Source: Sphingomonas citri (GTDB lineage: Bacteria > Pseudomonadota > Alphaproteobacteria > Sphingomonadales > Sphingomonadaceae). From it: DNA of 64,000 bases. Location of the stretch: positions 333,331 through 397,330 of the forward strand of contig NZ_JAHXZN010000003.1 in NCBI RefSeq assembly GCF_019429485.1, given 5' to 3'. Numbering within the stretch: position 1 is the stretch's first letter; each line of letters starts with the position of its first letter. The notes below the pieces were generated by a model. The model was not told where the DNA came from and searched no databases. It saw only the letters and a program-made list of their open reading frames with translations. Both the position numbers and the translations under genes were made by a program. Below, piece after piece: positions 19,883-28,154 of this stretch.

Positions 19883-20782
19883 TCACCCCGCCGCCTCGGC
19901 GTGGCGCACGATCTCCTCGCACAGCGCGTGCGTCCGCAGGATCGCGTCGGCGTCGACCGGGCGGCGCTCGCGCGCGGCGGTGAGGAAGGCGTCGCACATC
20001 GCCTCGAAGCCGCGCTGACGCGCCACCGCGGTCCAGTCGCCGCGCCGCCGTCGCTGCTGCGTCCCGGCCGTGTCGATCCGCTCGGCGAGGTCGAGCACAA
20101 CGTGGCGCTCGCCCGCGCCGATCACGTCGAGCCGCTCCTCGTCGAGCCCGCTGTCACGGTGCATCAGGCCGATCGCGCCGAAGCCGTCGCCCGCCAGCGT
20201 GAGCGTGACCGCGTGGAGCAGCCCGTCCGCCACCTGCGTCTCGATCGCGTGCCGCCGCACCGCGCCGGGCACGAGGAAGAGCAGCGTGTCGACGACGTGG
20301 ATGAAGTCGTCGAACACCACCCGCCGCGCGTGATCGGGCTGGCGATGGCGGTGCTTCTCCAGCGTGATCAGCGTGCCGCGGCCGCGCAGCGCGGCGTAAT
20401 CGGGGGCGAAGCGGCGATTGAAGCCGAGCACGAGCGGCGTGTCGCGGCGGCGCGCCCGGTCCACCAGCGCCTCCGCCGCGGCGAGCGTGTCGGCGAGCGG
20501 CTTGTCGACGAAGGTGGCGACGCCGCGATCGAGCAGCGCCGCCACCAGTTCCGGGTGCGCGGGCGTGGCGGCGTGGACGAAGGCGGCGTCGAAGCGCGTG
20601 GCGGCGAGCGCCGCGTCGAGGCTGGCGTGGTGATGCGGCAGACGGTGCTGGCGCGCGACCTGGTCGCGCACCGCGGGATCGCGCGTGGCGACGTGCAGCT
20701 CGATGTCGCCGCGTGCCGCCAGCACGGGCAGGTACGCCTTGCGGGCGATGTCGCCCAGTCCCACCATCAGCACGCGCATCAT
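19883..20782 (-). CDS. Gfo/Idh/MocA family oxidoreductase
   Basis: A 299-residue NAD(P)-dependent oxidoreductase. The N-terminal Rossmann fold has VGLGDIARKAYLP and the second-half motif VDKPLADT, whose lysine is the family's EKP-type catalytic/cofactor residue. The C-terminal alpha/beta domain (about 120-290) is the GFO_IDH_MocA substrate domain. It is most like the YhhX/MviM-type members acting on sugars or their derivatives; the substrate is unknown. ATGs at 20782 and 20779 both fit. No linked sugar operon is visible. Confidence 0.88.
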   Translation of the reverse strand: MMRVLMVGLGDIARKAYLPVLAARGDIELHVATRDPAVRDQVARQHRLPHHHASLDAALAATRFDAAFVHAATPAHPELVAALLDRGVATFVDKPLADTLAAAEALVDRARRRDTPLVLGFNRRFAPDYAALRGRGTLITLEKHRHRQPDHARRVVFDDFIHVVDTLLFLVPGAVRRHAIETQVADGLLHAVTLTLAGDGFGAIGLMHRDSGLDEERLDVIGAGERHVVLDLAERIDTAGTQQRRRRGDWTAVARQRGFEAMCDAFLTAARERRPVDADAILRTHALCEEIVRHAEAAG

Positions 20783-20882
20783 CGTCTCCGCCGGTCGCGA
20801 CCGTGCCGTAGCAAGCGACCGGCGCGAGCGGCAGATGGCGCGTGCGGGCGGGCGAAAGTCCTTCTCCCGCCCGCCGCGCGGC

Positions 20883-21263
20883 TCACTTCCTGGTGCGCGC
20901 GCGCTTCGGCGCCGCGGCGGCGGCGGTGTCCTCCTCCTCGTCGGGCTGTTCCTCGCCCGCCTCGGTCAGCGCCTCGCCGAGCGCCTTGAGCTTGTCCTGC
21001 TGCTTGTCGGCCTTGTCCGCGATCTTGGTCGTCGCGGCGCCGAGGCGGTGGAGCAGGTCGTGCACGCGGTCGGCGTCGGGCTCGTCCTTCTCCAGCTGCT
21101 TGCGCAGCGAGGCGAGGTCGCGGAGGATGCCCTTGGCGCCGGGCGTGTCGACCTCGGCCAGCGCGGCCTCCCAGTCCTCCACCATCGTCGCACCCTTGGC
21201 GGGCTTGGTGCTCTCCAGCCCGCGGTTGATCGCGTTCATCGTTCCGGCGAATTTGACGGCCAT
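20883..21263 (-). CDS. Conserved hypothetical coiled-coil protein
   Basis: A 126-residue hydrophilic protein. The centre (about 40-100) is mostly predicted helix with heptad-like spacing (LRKQLEKDE, KADKQQDKLKALGEAL), and the tail is acidic then basic (EEEDTAAAAAPKRARTRK). There is no signal peptide or membrane segment. It resembles small cytoplasmic proteins seen in sphingomonads, but no function is known. AGAAGGAAG lies before the ATG, a good ribosome site. Confidence 0.75.
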   Translation of the reverse strand: MAVKFAGTMNAINRGLESTKPAKGATMVEDWEAALAEVDTPGAKGILRDLASLRKQLEKDEPDADRVHDLLHRLGAATTKIADKADKQQDKLKALGEALTEAGEEQPDEEEDTAAAAAPKRARTRK

Positions 21264-21401
21264 GGGGCTTCCTTCTCATCGCCGGGTCAGTCCGGCGCTC
21301 GTCAACGACGCGTGCGCGGAAAAGAACCCAAGTCTTTCAACTAAATCAGCCGGAGCCGCGGGCGCCGCGACGCATTATGCCTGTGTCGCCACCGGGAGAC
21401 G

Positions 21402-23186
21402 ATGATGAAGGCCGCGCTGCTCGCTTATGCCCTGTTCCTCCCGCTGAGCGCGGCGGCGCAGAGCAGCCCCGAGGACGATGACAAGCGCCCGGTCGCCGCG
21501 CATTTCTACGAGCTCACCCCGCGCACGCCCGGCGCCGACTTCGCCGCCGCGCTGCGCGTGCCGCGCGGCTATCGCGTCGCGACGTGGGCGAGCGACCTCG
21601 GCAACGCGCGGATGCTCGCGGTCGCGCCCGACGGCTCGGTGTACGTCAGCCGCCGCTCCGAGGCCGACATCATCCGCCTGGTCGACGCCGACGGTGACGG
21701 TCGCGCCGACGGCCCGCCGACCGTGATCGTCAACCGGCCGGGACTGCACGGGCTGACGATCCACGGCGGGCAGCTCTATTTCATGACCGCGCACGAGGTG
21801 TTCCGCGCGCCGCTCCGGCCCGACGGCGGGATCGGTGCGGTGGAGACGCTGATCGACGACCTGCCCGACGCCGGGCAGCACCTCAACCGCACGCTCGCGG
21901 TCGGCCCCGACGAGATGCTGTACATCAGCGTCGGCTCGACCTGTAACGCGTGCGACGAGTCGAGCCAGGAGAATGCGACGCTGCTGCGCGCCAGCCTCGA
22001 CGGCAAGCGCCGCTCGGTGTGGGCCTCGGGGTTGCGCAACACGATCGGTTTCGGCTGGCACCCGCGCACCGGCGCCTTGTGGGGCTGGGACCAGGGGATC
22101 GACTGGCTCGGCAACGACATGCAGCGCGAGGAGATCAACCTGATCGAGCGCGGCCACCGCTACGGCTGGCCCTATGTGTTCGAGGACGGGAAGCGCAACC
22201 CGCAGGACGAGCCGCCCGGCGGGCTCACCGCGGCGCGCTGGGCCGCCGCCTCGACCGCACCGACGCTGATGCACGTCGCGCACTCGGCCGGGATGCAATG
22301 GGCCTTCCACCCGGGCGGCGGCTTCGGCCCCGACGCCGCCGGCGACGCCTTCGTCGCGCTGCGCGGCAGCTGGAACCGCAAACCCGCCTCGGGCTACGAG
22401 CTCGCCCGCGTGCGCTTCGACGCCGCCGGGCGCCCGACGCGCGTGGAGAGCTTCGTCAGCGGCTTCATGAGCCGCGACGGCACCAGCCAATATGGCCGCC
22501 CGTGCGGCGTGGCGGTGCTGCGCGACGGCTCGCTGCTGCTCTCCGACGACGCCAACGGCATCCTCTACCGCATCAGCTACGACGGCGCGGCGGGGCAGGC
22601 CGCGCCGCTGGCGCCGCCGGCGGGGCCGATGCGCGAGCAGGCGGCGCGCGGCACCGACGTGCCGCTCGCGCTGGCGCGGCCCGAGACCGCGGCGCGCGGC
22701 GCGACCTTCAAGGTGACCGCCGACGCCTTCGCCGACCAGGGCATGATCCCGCGCGAGCACAGCGAGTACGGCCTCGGCATCTCGCCCGCGCTGCGCTGGG
22801 GCGCGGTGCCCGGCGCGGCGAGCTACGCGATCCTGGTCGAGGATCCCGACGGCTCGGCCAAGCCGGTGGTGCACTGGCTGGCGTGGAACATCCCGGCGGG
22901 CACGCGCGCGCTGCCCGCGGGGCTGCAGGAGCGCGATCGGCTCAGCGGCGGCGCGCTGGAGGGCATGATGCAGGGCGCGACGACGCGCGGCACGGTCGGC
23001 TGGTACGGCCCGCGCCCGCCGAAGGGGGATCGACCGCACCCCTACCACTTCCAGGTGCTGGCGCTCGACCGCGCGCTCGACCTGCCGCTCGGCGCGACGC
23101 GCGACCAGCTGCTCGCCGCGGCGGCCGGGCACGTGCTCGCGCGCGGCGAGACGGTGGGGCGCTACGCCGAGGCGGCGGCGCGATGA
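21402..23186 (+). CDS. Sorbosone dehydrogenase-like beta-propeller fused to a PEBP (YbhB/YbcL) domain
   Basis: A 594-residue exported protein with a signal peptide (about 1-20, ending SAAAQ). Residues of about 45-410 form a six-bladed propeller of the L-sorbosone/PQQ-dependent glucose dehydrogenase type (VPRGYRVATWASDLGNAR, GLRNTIGFGWHP, GWPYVFEDG). Residues of about 440-590 are a phosphatidylethanolamine-binding-protein fold (LVEDPDGSAKPVVHWLAWNIP, GWYGPRPPKGDRPHPYHFQV). PQQ or ligand binding is inferred from the family. It overlaps the next gene by four bases. A second in-frame ATG at 21405 is possible. Confidence 0.88.
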   Translation: MMKAALLAYALFLPLSAAAQSSPEDDDKRPVAAHFYELTPRTPGADFAAALRVPRGYRVATWASDLGNARMLAVAPDGSVYVSRRSEADIIRLVDADGDGRADGPPTVIVNRPGLHGLTIHGGQLYFMTAHEVFRAPLRPDGGIGAVETLIDDLPDAGQHLNRTLAVGPDEMLYISVGSTCNACDESSQENATLLRASLDGKRRSVWASGLRNTIGFGWHPRTGALWGWDQGIDWLGNDMQREEINLIERGHRYGWPYVFEDGKRNPQDEPPGGLTAARWAAASTAPTLMHVAHSAGMQWAFHPGGGFGPDAAGDAFVALRGSWNRKPASGYELARVRFDAAGRPTRVESFVSGFMSRDGTSQYGRPCGVAVLRDGSLLLSDDANGILYRISYDGAAGQAAPLAPPAGPMREQAARGTDVPLALARPETAARGATFKVTADAFADQGMIPREHSEYGLGISPALRWGAVPGAASYAILVEDPDGSAKPVVHWLAWNIPAGTRALPAGLQERDRLSGGALEGMMQGATTRGTVGWYGPRPPKGDRPHPYHFQVLALDRALDLPLGATRDQLLAAAAGHVLARGETVGRYAEAAAR

Positions 23187-23473
23187 CCGAGGACGCCGCG
23201 CGCGCGCTCCTGCGCGACGATCAGCCCCCCGCCGCGGGCGGTCTCCTCCGCGCGTTGTGGCACGGCGCGCGCGGCGAGTGGGACGCGGCGCACGCGATCG
23301 CGCAGGACGATCCGAGCGCCGCGGGTGCCTGGGTCCACGCCTGGCTCCACCGCGTCGAGGGCGACGACGCCAACGCGGGCTATTGGTACCGCCGCGCTCG
23401 CCGCCCCGTCGCCGCGGGGCCGACCGACGCCGAGGCGCGCGCGATCACCGCGGCGCTGCTAGGCGAGAGGTAG
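23183..23473 (+). CDS. Small hypothetical protein coupled to the dehydrogenase gene
   Basis: A 96-residue cytoplasmic protein. It has a TPR-like helical pair (LRALWHGARGEWDAAHAIAQ, WVHAWLHRVEGDDANAGYWYRRA), suggesting a short protein-protein interaction repeat. The ATG overlaps the stop of the upstream fusion gene (ATGA), so they are translationally coupled. Proteins with this pattern occur widely in alphaproteobacteria without an assigned role. Confidence 0.8.
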   Translation: MTEDAARALLRDDQPPAAGGLLRALWHGARGEWDAAHAIAQDDPSAAGAWVHAWLHRVEGDDANAGYWYRRARRPVAAGPTDAEARAITAALLGER

Positions 23474-23484
23474 GCCATTCGACC

Positions 23485-23624
23485 GATCCTCCCCTGCAAG
23501 GGGAGGTGGCAGGCCGTAGGCCTGACGAAGGGGTGTCCACGTCGGCGACGTCGCGCCCCCTCACGCCGCGCGTCACCCCTCCGTCAGCGCTGCGCGCTGC
23601 CACCTCCCCTTGCAGGGGAGGATC
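23485..23624. repeat. 140-bp element with perfect 28-bp terminal inverted repeats
   Basis: The first 28 bases (23485-23512) are the exact reverse complement of the last 28 (23597-23624), starting GATCCTCCCCTGCAAGG. Inner segments TGACGAAGGGGTG and CACCCCTCCGTCA continue the symmetry. The whole element would fold into one long hairpin just after the coupled small gene. It looks like a non-autonomous miniature repeat; no target-site duplication was clear. Confidence 0.75.
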
Positions 23625-23694
23625 GTAAGCCTCTTGATTATCGGTACAAGCTAGCACCAGCGGATATCCCGCCGCGCCCGGCGGTTCACTCGGC

Positions 23695-24717
23695 ATGCCC
23701 CGCCTCCCCCTCGCCGCCGCGCTCTGCCTCGCTCCCGCCGCCGCGGTCCTCCCCGCGACCGCGTCCGCGCGCGACGTCGCGCTCGGCGCCGACCTCGAGC
23801 GCTTCGCCTATCCCGCGCCGGTGCACTGGTTCGCCGCCGAGTCGCAGGGCGCGCGCGTGCGGATGGCCTATCTCGACGTGCCGCCGTCCGCCGCGCCCAA
23901 CGGCCGCACGGTGGTGCTGCTCCACGGCAAGAACTTCTGCGCCGCCACCTGGTACGACACCGCGCGACGCCTCGCCGCGGCGGGCTATCGCGTGATCGCG
24001 CCCGACCAGATCGGCTTCTGCAAGTCCTCCAAGCCAGCGGGCTATCAGTATAGCTTCCATACCATGGCGGCGCTGACGCATGGGCTGCTGGAGCGCGCGG
24101 GCGCGGGGCGGGTCGTGCTCGTCGGCCATTCCACCGGCGGCGTGCTCGCCGTGCGCTTCGCGTTGCTCTATCCCGACCGGGTCGAGCGGCTGGTGCTGGT
24201 GAACCCGCTCGGGCTCAACGACACGCTCGCCGAGAGCGTGCCCTACACCGACCTCGGTGCGCTGCGCGCGGAGGAAGCGAAGACCAGCGCGGCGACGATC
24301 AAGGCCTATCAGCTCCGCAACTATTATCACGGCGACTGGCGCCCCGGCTACGATCGCTGGGTGGCGATGCTGGCGGGGCAATATGCCGGCGCCGACGGCG
24401 ACCGGGTGCGCGACGCGCAGGCGCGCCTGTCCGACATGATCCAGACCCAGCCGGTCGCCGCCGAGCTGCCGCGGCTGACGGTCCCGACCGTGCTGCTGAT
24501 CGGGCAGCGCGACCGCACCGCCTTCCGCGCTGGCTCGGCGCCGCCCGAGCGACGCGCCGCGGTGCGCACGGTGCCGCAGGCGGCGGAGCAGGCGGTGGCG
24601 CGCATCCCGGGCGCGCGGCTGGTGCGGCTCGACGCGCTCGGCCATGCGCCGCAGGTGGAGGATCCGGACGCCTTCGGGGCGGCATTGCGGGACGCGATCG
24701 CGCCGATCGAGCGCTGA
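23695..24717 (+). CDS. Alpha/beta-fold hydrolase, exported
   Basis: A 340-residue hydrolase with a signal peptide (about 1-25). The fold motifs are HGKNFCAATW (oxyanion loop), the nucleophile elbow GHSTGG with Ser near residue 149, an acid in LIGQRDRTA and the catalytic His in LGHAPQVEDP. It resembles haloalkane dehalogenase/proline iminopeptidase-type hydrolases; the substrate is unknown. The ATG directly opens the signal peptide, with no good ribosome site. The preceding 140-bp repeat separates it from the upstream operon. Confidence 0.88.
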   Translation: MPRLPLAAALCLAPAAAVLPATASARDVALGADLERFAYPAPVHWFAAESQGARVRMAYLDVPPSAAPNGRTVVLLHGKNFCAATWYDTARRLAAAGYRVIAPDQIGFCKSSKPAGYQYSFHTMAALTHGLLERAGAGRVVLVGHSTGGVLAVRFALLYPDRVERLVLVNPLGLNDTLAESVPYTDLGALRAEEAKTSAATIKAYQLRNYYHGDWRPGYDRWVAMLAGQYAGADGDRVRDAQARLSDMIQTQPVAAELPRLTVPTVLLIGQRDRTAFRAGSAPPERRAAVRTVPQAAEQAVARIPGARLVRLDALGHAPQVEDPDAFGAALRDAIAPIER

Positions 24718-24811
24718 GCGGGCGGCGCCGGCGTGGCGCCGCGACGCTGTCGCCGCCGGCGTGCCAGACCGCGACACGGCGAGCGGCGGGGGACGAAAAG
24801 GGAGTGCCGCG

Positions 24812-24887
24812 TGGTGGGTCCGCCGGGGCTCGAACCCGGGACCTCTCGATTAAAAGTCGCTTGCTCTACCGACTGAGCTACGGACCC
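24812..24887 (-). tRNA. tRNA-Lys (anticodon TTT), CCA encoded
   Basis: The minus strand folds as a cloverleaf: acceptor GGGTCCG/CGGACCC, D-arm AGCTCAGTCGGTAGAGC, anticodon loop CTTTTAA (TTT), T-arm GGGTTCGAGCC and an encoded CCA end. Its first base follows the folK stop codon with no gap, so it is probably cut from the folK mRNA or has a promoter inside folK. Confidence 0.97.
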
Positions 24888-25388
24888 TCACGCGGTGCGC
24901 GCCGGCCTAGGCACCGCGCGCGGCTTGGTCAACCGGGCATGGAGCTGGCGCAGCGTCCGCCCGCTCGCCGGGTCGCGCCAGCGCGGTGCCAGCGCGGCGG
25001 CGGGCGCCAGCACGAAAGCACGCGCGCGATAGGCGGGGTGCGGGATCGTCAGCCGCGGCGAGCGCCACCGCCCGCCCGACCACAGGATCACGTCGAGGTC
25101 GATCACGCGCGCGCCCCAGCGCCGGCCGCGGCGCCGCCCGAACGCGCGCTCGATCGCCTTGAGCCGCGCCAGCAGCGCCTCGGGTGCCTCGTCGCTCGCG
25201 ATCAGCGCCGCACTGTTGGCGAAGGTGCGGCTCGACGGGCCGAGCGGCGCGCTGGCACAAATCGGCGCCGCGGTGCCGCCGAGCAGCGCCAGCGCCGCCG
25301 CCACTTCCGCGCGCGGCGCGCCGTGACGACCGCGCCGGTTGCTGCCGACGCCGATGAGATAGCGCTGCGCGTCGCTTGTCCGCTCCAT
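24888..25388 (-). CDS. folK: 2-amino-4-hydroxy-6-hydroxymethyldihydropteridine pyrophosphokinase
   Basis: HPPK, folate biosynthesis: transfers pyrophosphate from ATP to hydroxymethyl-dihydropterin. At 166 residues it has the normal length, with GVGSNRRGRHG near the start, the active-site motif RWGARVIDLDVILW and the signature IPHPAYRARAFVLAP. The ATG at 25388 gives the correct N-terminus (YLIGVGSN); the upstream open frame belongs to the divergent gene's strand. Its stop codon touches tRNA-Lys. The divergent glycosylase gene starts only 23 bp away. Confidence 0.95.
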   Translation of the reverse strand: MERTSDAQRYLIGVGSNRRGRHGAPRAEVAAALALLGGTAAPICASAPLGPSSRTFANSAALIASDEAPEALLARLKAIERAFGRRRGRRWGARVIDLDVILWSGGRWRSPRLTIPHPAYRARAFVLAPAAALAPRWRDPASGRTLRQLHARLTKPRAVPRPARTA

Positions 25389-25411
25389 GCCGCTGCGCCT
25401 ATCGCACCGCG

Positions 25412-26062
25412 ATGGACTTGGCACCCTCTCCGCTCGCCGCGACCGAGCCGCCGCGCGACTGCCCGCGCTGCCCGCGCCTCGTGGCGCTGCGCGAGCGGCT
25501 GCGCGTCGAGCAGCCCGACTGGTGGAACGCACCCGTGCCCGCACTGGGCGAAGCGGCGGCGTGGCTGGTGATCGTCGGGCTCGCGCCCGGCCGCACCGGC
25601 GCCAACCGCACCGGTCTCGCCTTCACCGGCGACGCCGCGGGCGCGCTGCTCTTCGCGACGCTGGCGCGCCTCGGCCTGGCGAGCCCCGATCCGGACGGCG
25701 GCGCGCCGACGCTGGCGGGCGCGCTGATCCTCAACGCGGTGCGCTGCCTGCCGCCCGAGAACAAGCCGACGCCCGAGGAGGCGCGCGCGTGCCGCCCCTT
25801 CCTCGCCGCGGGGGCGGCGGCGCTGCCCGCGGTGCGCGTGTACGTCGCGCTGGGGCAGCTGGCGCACCAGTCGACGATCAAGGCGCTCGGTGGGCGGCTG
25901 CCGAAGGCACGCTTCGCACACGGCGCCGAGCACCGCCTGCCCGACGGGCGCGTGGTGATCGATAGCTACCACTGCTCGCGCTACAACCAGCAGACCGGGC
26001 GGCTGACCCCGGCGATGCTCGAGGCGGTGTTCGCGCGCGCGGTCGCGCTACGCGAGGGCTGA
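25412..26062 (+). CDS. Type-5 uracil-DNA glycosylase
   Basis: DNA-repair glycosylase of 216 residues in the UDG superfamily. Motif A is GLAPGRTGANRTGLAFTGD, and the motif B region is DSYHCSRYNQQTGRLT, with the H-S-x-x-N pattern of family 5 (UdgB). Four cysteines (two in CPRCPR, then one each in VRCLPP and ARACRPF) match the 4Fe-4S cluster of this branch. It should excise uracil and some deaminated purines. The ATG at 25412 lies 23 bp from the divergent folK start; an upstream extension would enter folK and is unlikely. Confidence 0.92.
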   Translation: MDLAPSPLAATEPPRDCPRCPRLVALRERLRVEQPDWWNAPVPALGEAAAWLVIVGLAPGRTGANRTGLAFTGDAAGALLFATLARLGLASPDPDGGAPTLAGALILNAVRCLPPENKPTPEEARACRPFLAAGAAALPAVRVYVALGQLAHQSTIKALGGRLPKARFAHGAEHRLPDGRVVIDSYHCSRYNQQTGRLTPAMLEAVFARAVALREG

Positions 26063-26272
26063 GGGGAGGCCCGTCGCGAGGGCGGGCCGTGGTGTCGCGG
26101 ACGCGGGAACCCAGGCCCGAGCAGAGCAGTCGTGAGTGGCGAGCGCTTCCTTCATCCTCCGGCAAACGGCCGAACTCAGCGACATGGCTTCCTCTTGCCG
26201 GGCGCTACCCGGGAAGACGTCTCCACTCGATGTCACAGCTACCTCCCGCGCGCGCGGCAGCACCGACGCCGC

Positions 26273-26896
26273 TCAGCTCGGGTGCGCCTCCGTCTCGGCC
26301 TCGGCGCGCGCCTCGACCCGGCGTTCGACCGCGCCGCCCGCCGCCGCCATCGCCCAGCTCGCCAGCCGTTCGGAGAGCCAGCCGATCGCCGCGCCCGCGA
26401 CGACGTCGCTGACGTAATGCGCGCCGCGCGTCACCTGGAGCGCGCCCGCCGCCCCCGCGGCGAGCCGCGCCGGCACGGCCGCGCCGGGCAATTCGTGGCG
26501 CACCGCCTCGGCGATCGCCACCGCGCCGGCGGTGTGACCGGACGGGAAGGCGTTGCGCGTCGTGTCGTCGGTGCCATGGCCTTTCTCCACCGTCGGCCGA
26601 TCGCCCGCTTCGTTGGGGCGGACGCGGTCGACGCTCGCCTTCATCACCGTCTTGAGACCGGTGGCGAGCAGGTGGCTGGTGACCATCCGCGCGCCGCTGC
26701 GCGCGATCGCCGGCCGGCGCAGCACCGCCCCGAGCGCGAGCGTGCCGAGCCCGAGTGCGAGCAGCGGCGGCTCGTCGGTCGCCTTGGCGAGCGGGGTGAG
26801 CGCGCGCACCGCGTCGCTGCCGGCGAGCGCGCGCGCCGGGGCGAGTGCGTCATGCTCGCGCTTCGCCGCCTTCTTGACCGCCTTCTTCTTGCCCAT
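26273..26896 (-). CDS. PAP2-family phosphatase
   Basis: A 207-residue protein with the three PAP2 motifs: KASVDRVRP, PSGHT and TRGAHYVSDVVAG (catalytic His in PSGHT and second His in GAHYVSD). It has three or four hydrophobic helices. The basic N-terminus MGKKKAVKKAAKREHD is not a signal peptide. It probably dephosphorylates a lipid or undecaprenyl pyrophosphate-type substrate at the membrane. The start at 26896 precedes the basic stretch; upstream codons in the same frame have no family similarity. Confidence 0.88.
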   Translation of the reverse strand: MGKKKAVKKAAKREHDALAPARALAGSDAVRALTPLAKATDEPPLLALGLGTLALGAVLRRPAIARSGARMVTSHLLATGLKTVMKASVDRVRPNEAGDRPTVEKGHGTDDTTRNAFPSGHTAGAVAIAEAVRHELPGAAVPARLAAGAAGALQVTRGAHYVSDVVAGAAIGWLSERLASWAMAAAGGAVERRVEARAEAETEAHPS

Positions 26897-27396
26897 CACG
26901 CCGTTCCCGCTCCTGTGTGTCGCGGGCGCCAACGGTCGCGCGAGGGCAGGGGTTGCGGCCCGGCCCCGCCCTACCGGCGTTATCTTGCAAACGTCTCGGG
27001 ATCCGTGGTGCCGCGTCCGCATCGGCGCGGCACCCGCGGCCGGTAGGCCCATGTCCGTGATGCTCATCGTCGCGGAGGCGGCGCGTCCTGCCCGTCGTCA
27101 CCGGCGCGACGCGAACTTCGAGGTGGCGCGAGGGCCGCGGAACACCGCAGGTGCAGGCCCGCCCCTTGTGGGTCCGCACCGGTGTATCCTCGAACGGGTT
27201 CGGGATGGCGGCAGATGGCGAACGAGGGGCCTGCCCTCACGCGCGCGCTACAGCGCGGCGGTAAAGGGCCGTGCGTCGTGGTGAACCAAGGGAGTTCCGC
27301 ACGGCCCAGTATCGCCTCGCGGCGACGATCCCATTCATAATGGAGCGAGCCGCTCGAGTCAGACACATTTCGGACGTAATCGTGCCGAAGTGAGAC
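26897..27396. other. 500-bp gene-free region with a 10-bp hairpin
   Basis: No open frame here has convincing codon use or a ribosome site. The right half is less GC-rich and holds a perfect inverted repeat, GGGCCGTGCG at 27266-27275 and CGCACGGCCC at 27298-27307, with a 22-base loop. It could be a small RNA or the end of an old element; neither is proven. Confidence 0.45.
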
Positions 27397-28140
27397 TCAC
27401 CCCTCGATCGCGTCGGTGAGCGCCGCGCGCGTGTCGGCGAGTGCGAGGTCGACCAGCCGGCGCATCGCCGCCGCCGCCTGGACGGTGTCGCCGTCGGCGA
27501 TCGCGTCATACACAGCGGCATGTTCGGGGATCGGATCGCGCGGCAGCGCGCGGTCGCGCTGCTTGAGCTGGGTGGTCCAGGCCACCGCCGCGGTGATCCC
27601 CGCCGACAGCGTCACCAGCGCGTCGTTGCGCGAGGCGGCGAGGATCGCGCCGTGGAAGTCGCGGTCGGCGGTGAGCCCCGCCTCGGTCGACAGCGTGTGC
27701 CGCCGCATCCGCCCCAGCGCGTCCTTGAGCGCCTTGAGATCCTCCCGGTCGCGGCGCTCGGCGGCGAAGGCGGCGGCGGCGGGCTCCACCACCGAGCGCA
27801 GCTCGAACAGGCTGCGCAGCAGCGCCATGTCGGGTTTGTCGGCGAAGGCCCAGGCGAGCACGTCGGGGTCGAGCATGTTCCAGCGCCGCCGCGGCAGCAC
27901 GCGCGTGCCGGTCTTGGGGCGGCTCTCCACCAGCCCCTTGGCGATCAACCCCTGCACCGCCTCGCGATAGGCGCCGCGCGAGACGCCGTTGGTCTCGGCG
28001 AAGACGACCTCGCCGGGCAGCACGTCGCCCGGCGCATATTCGCCCGAGAGGATCGCGCGCCCCAGCATGTTGCCGATCGCGCCGCGCCAGCGCCGTCCGG
28101 TCGACTGCAGCGCGGCCTCCTGACCGGGTAGCTCGTTCAC
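27397..28140 (-). CDS. FadR/GntR-family transcriptional regulator (FCD domain)
   Basis: A 247-residue regulator. The N-terminal winged helix (about 20-85) has the GntR pattern ILSGEYAPGDVLP and NGVSRGAYREAVQGLIAKGLVE. The C-terminal FCD helical domain (about 95-235) contains the metal/ligand-binding histidine positions in ADRDFHGAIL and PEHAAVYDAI. It starts at a GTG with a strong GGAGGAG site, 14 bp after the alpha-galactosidase gene, so the two form an operon. It probably represses the galactoside locus and the divergent receptor in response to a sugar acid or galactoside. Confidence 0.92.
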   Translation of the reverse strand: MNELPGQEAALQSTGRRWRGAIGNMLGRAILSGEYAPGDVLPGEVVFAETNGVSRGAYREAVQGLIAKGLVESRPKTGTRVLPRRRWNMLDPDVLAWAFADKPDMALLRSLFELRSVVEPAAAAFAAERRDREDLKALKDALGRMRRHTLSTEAGLTADRDFHGAILAASRNDALVTLSAGITAAVAWTTQLKQRDRALPRDPIPEHAAVYDAIADGDTVQAAAAMRRLVDLALADTRAALTDAIEG

Positions 28141-28154
28141 CGCTCTCTCCTCCG

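Noticed and set aside
27064..27366. A 100-codon minus-strand frame in the gene-free region
   Set aside because: Composition and start context do not look like a gene, and it crosses the perfect hairpin.
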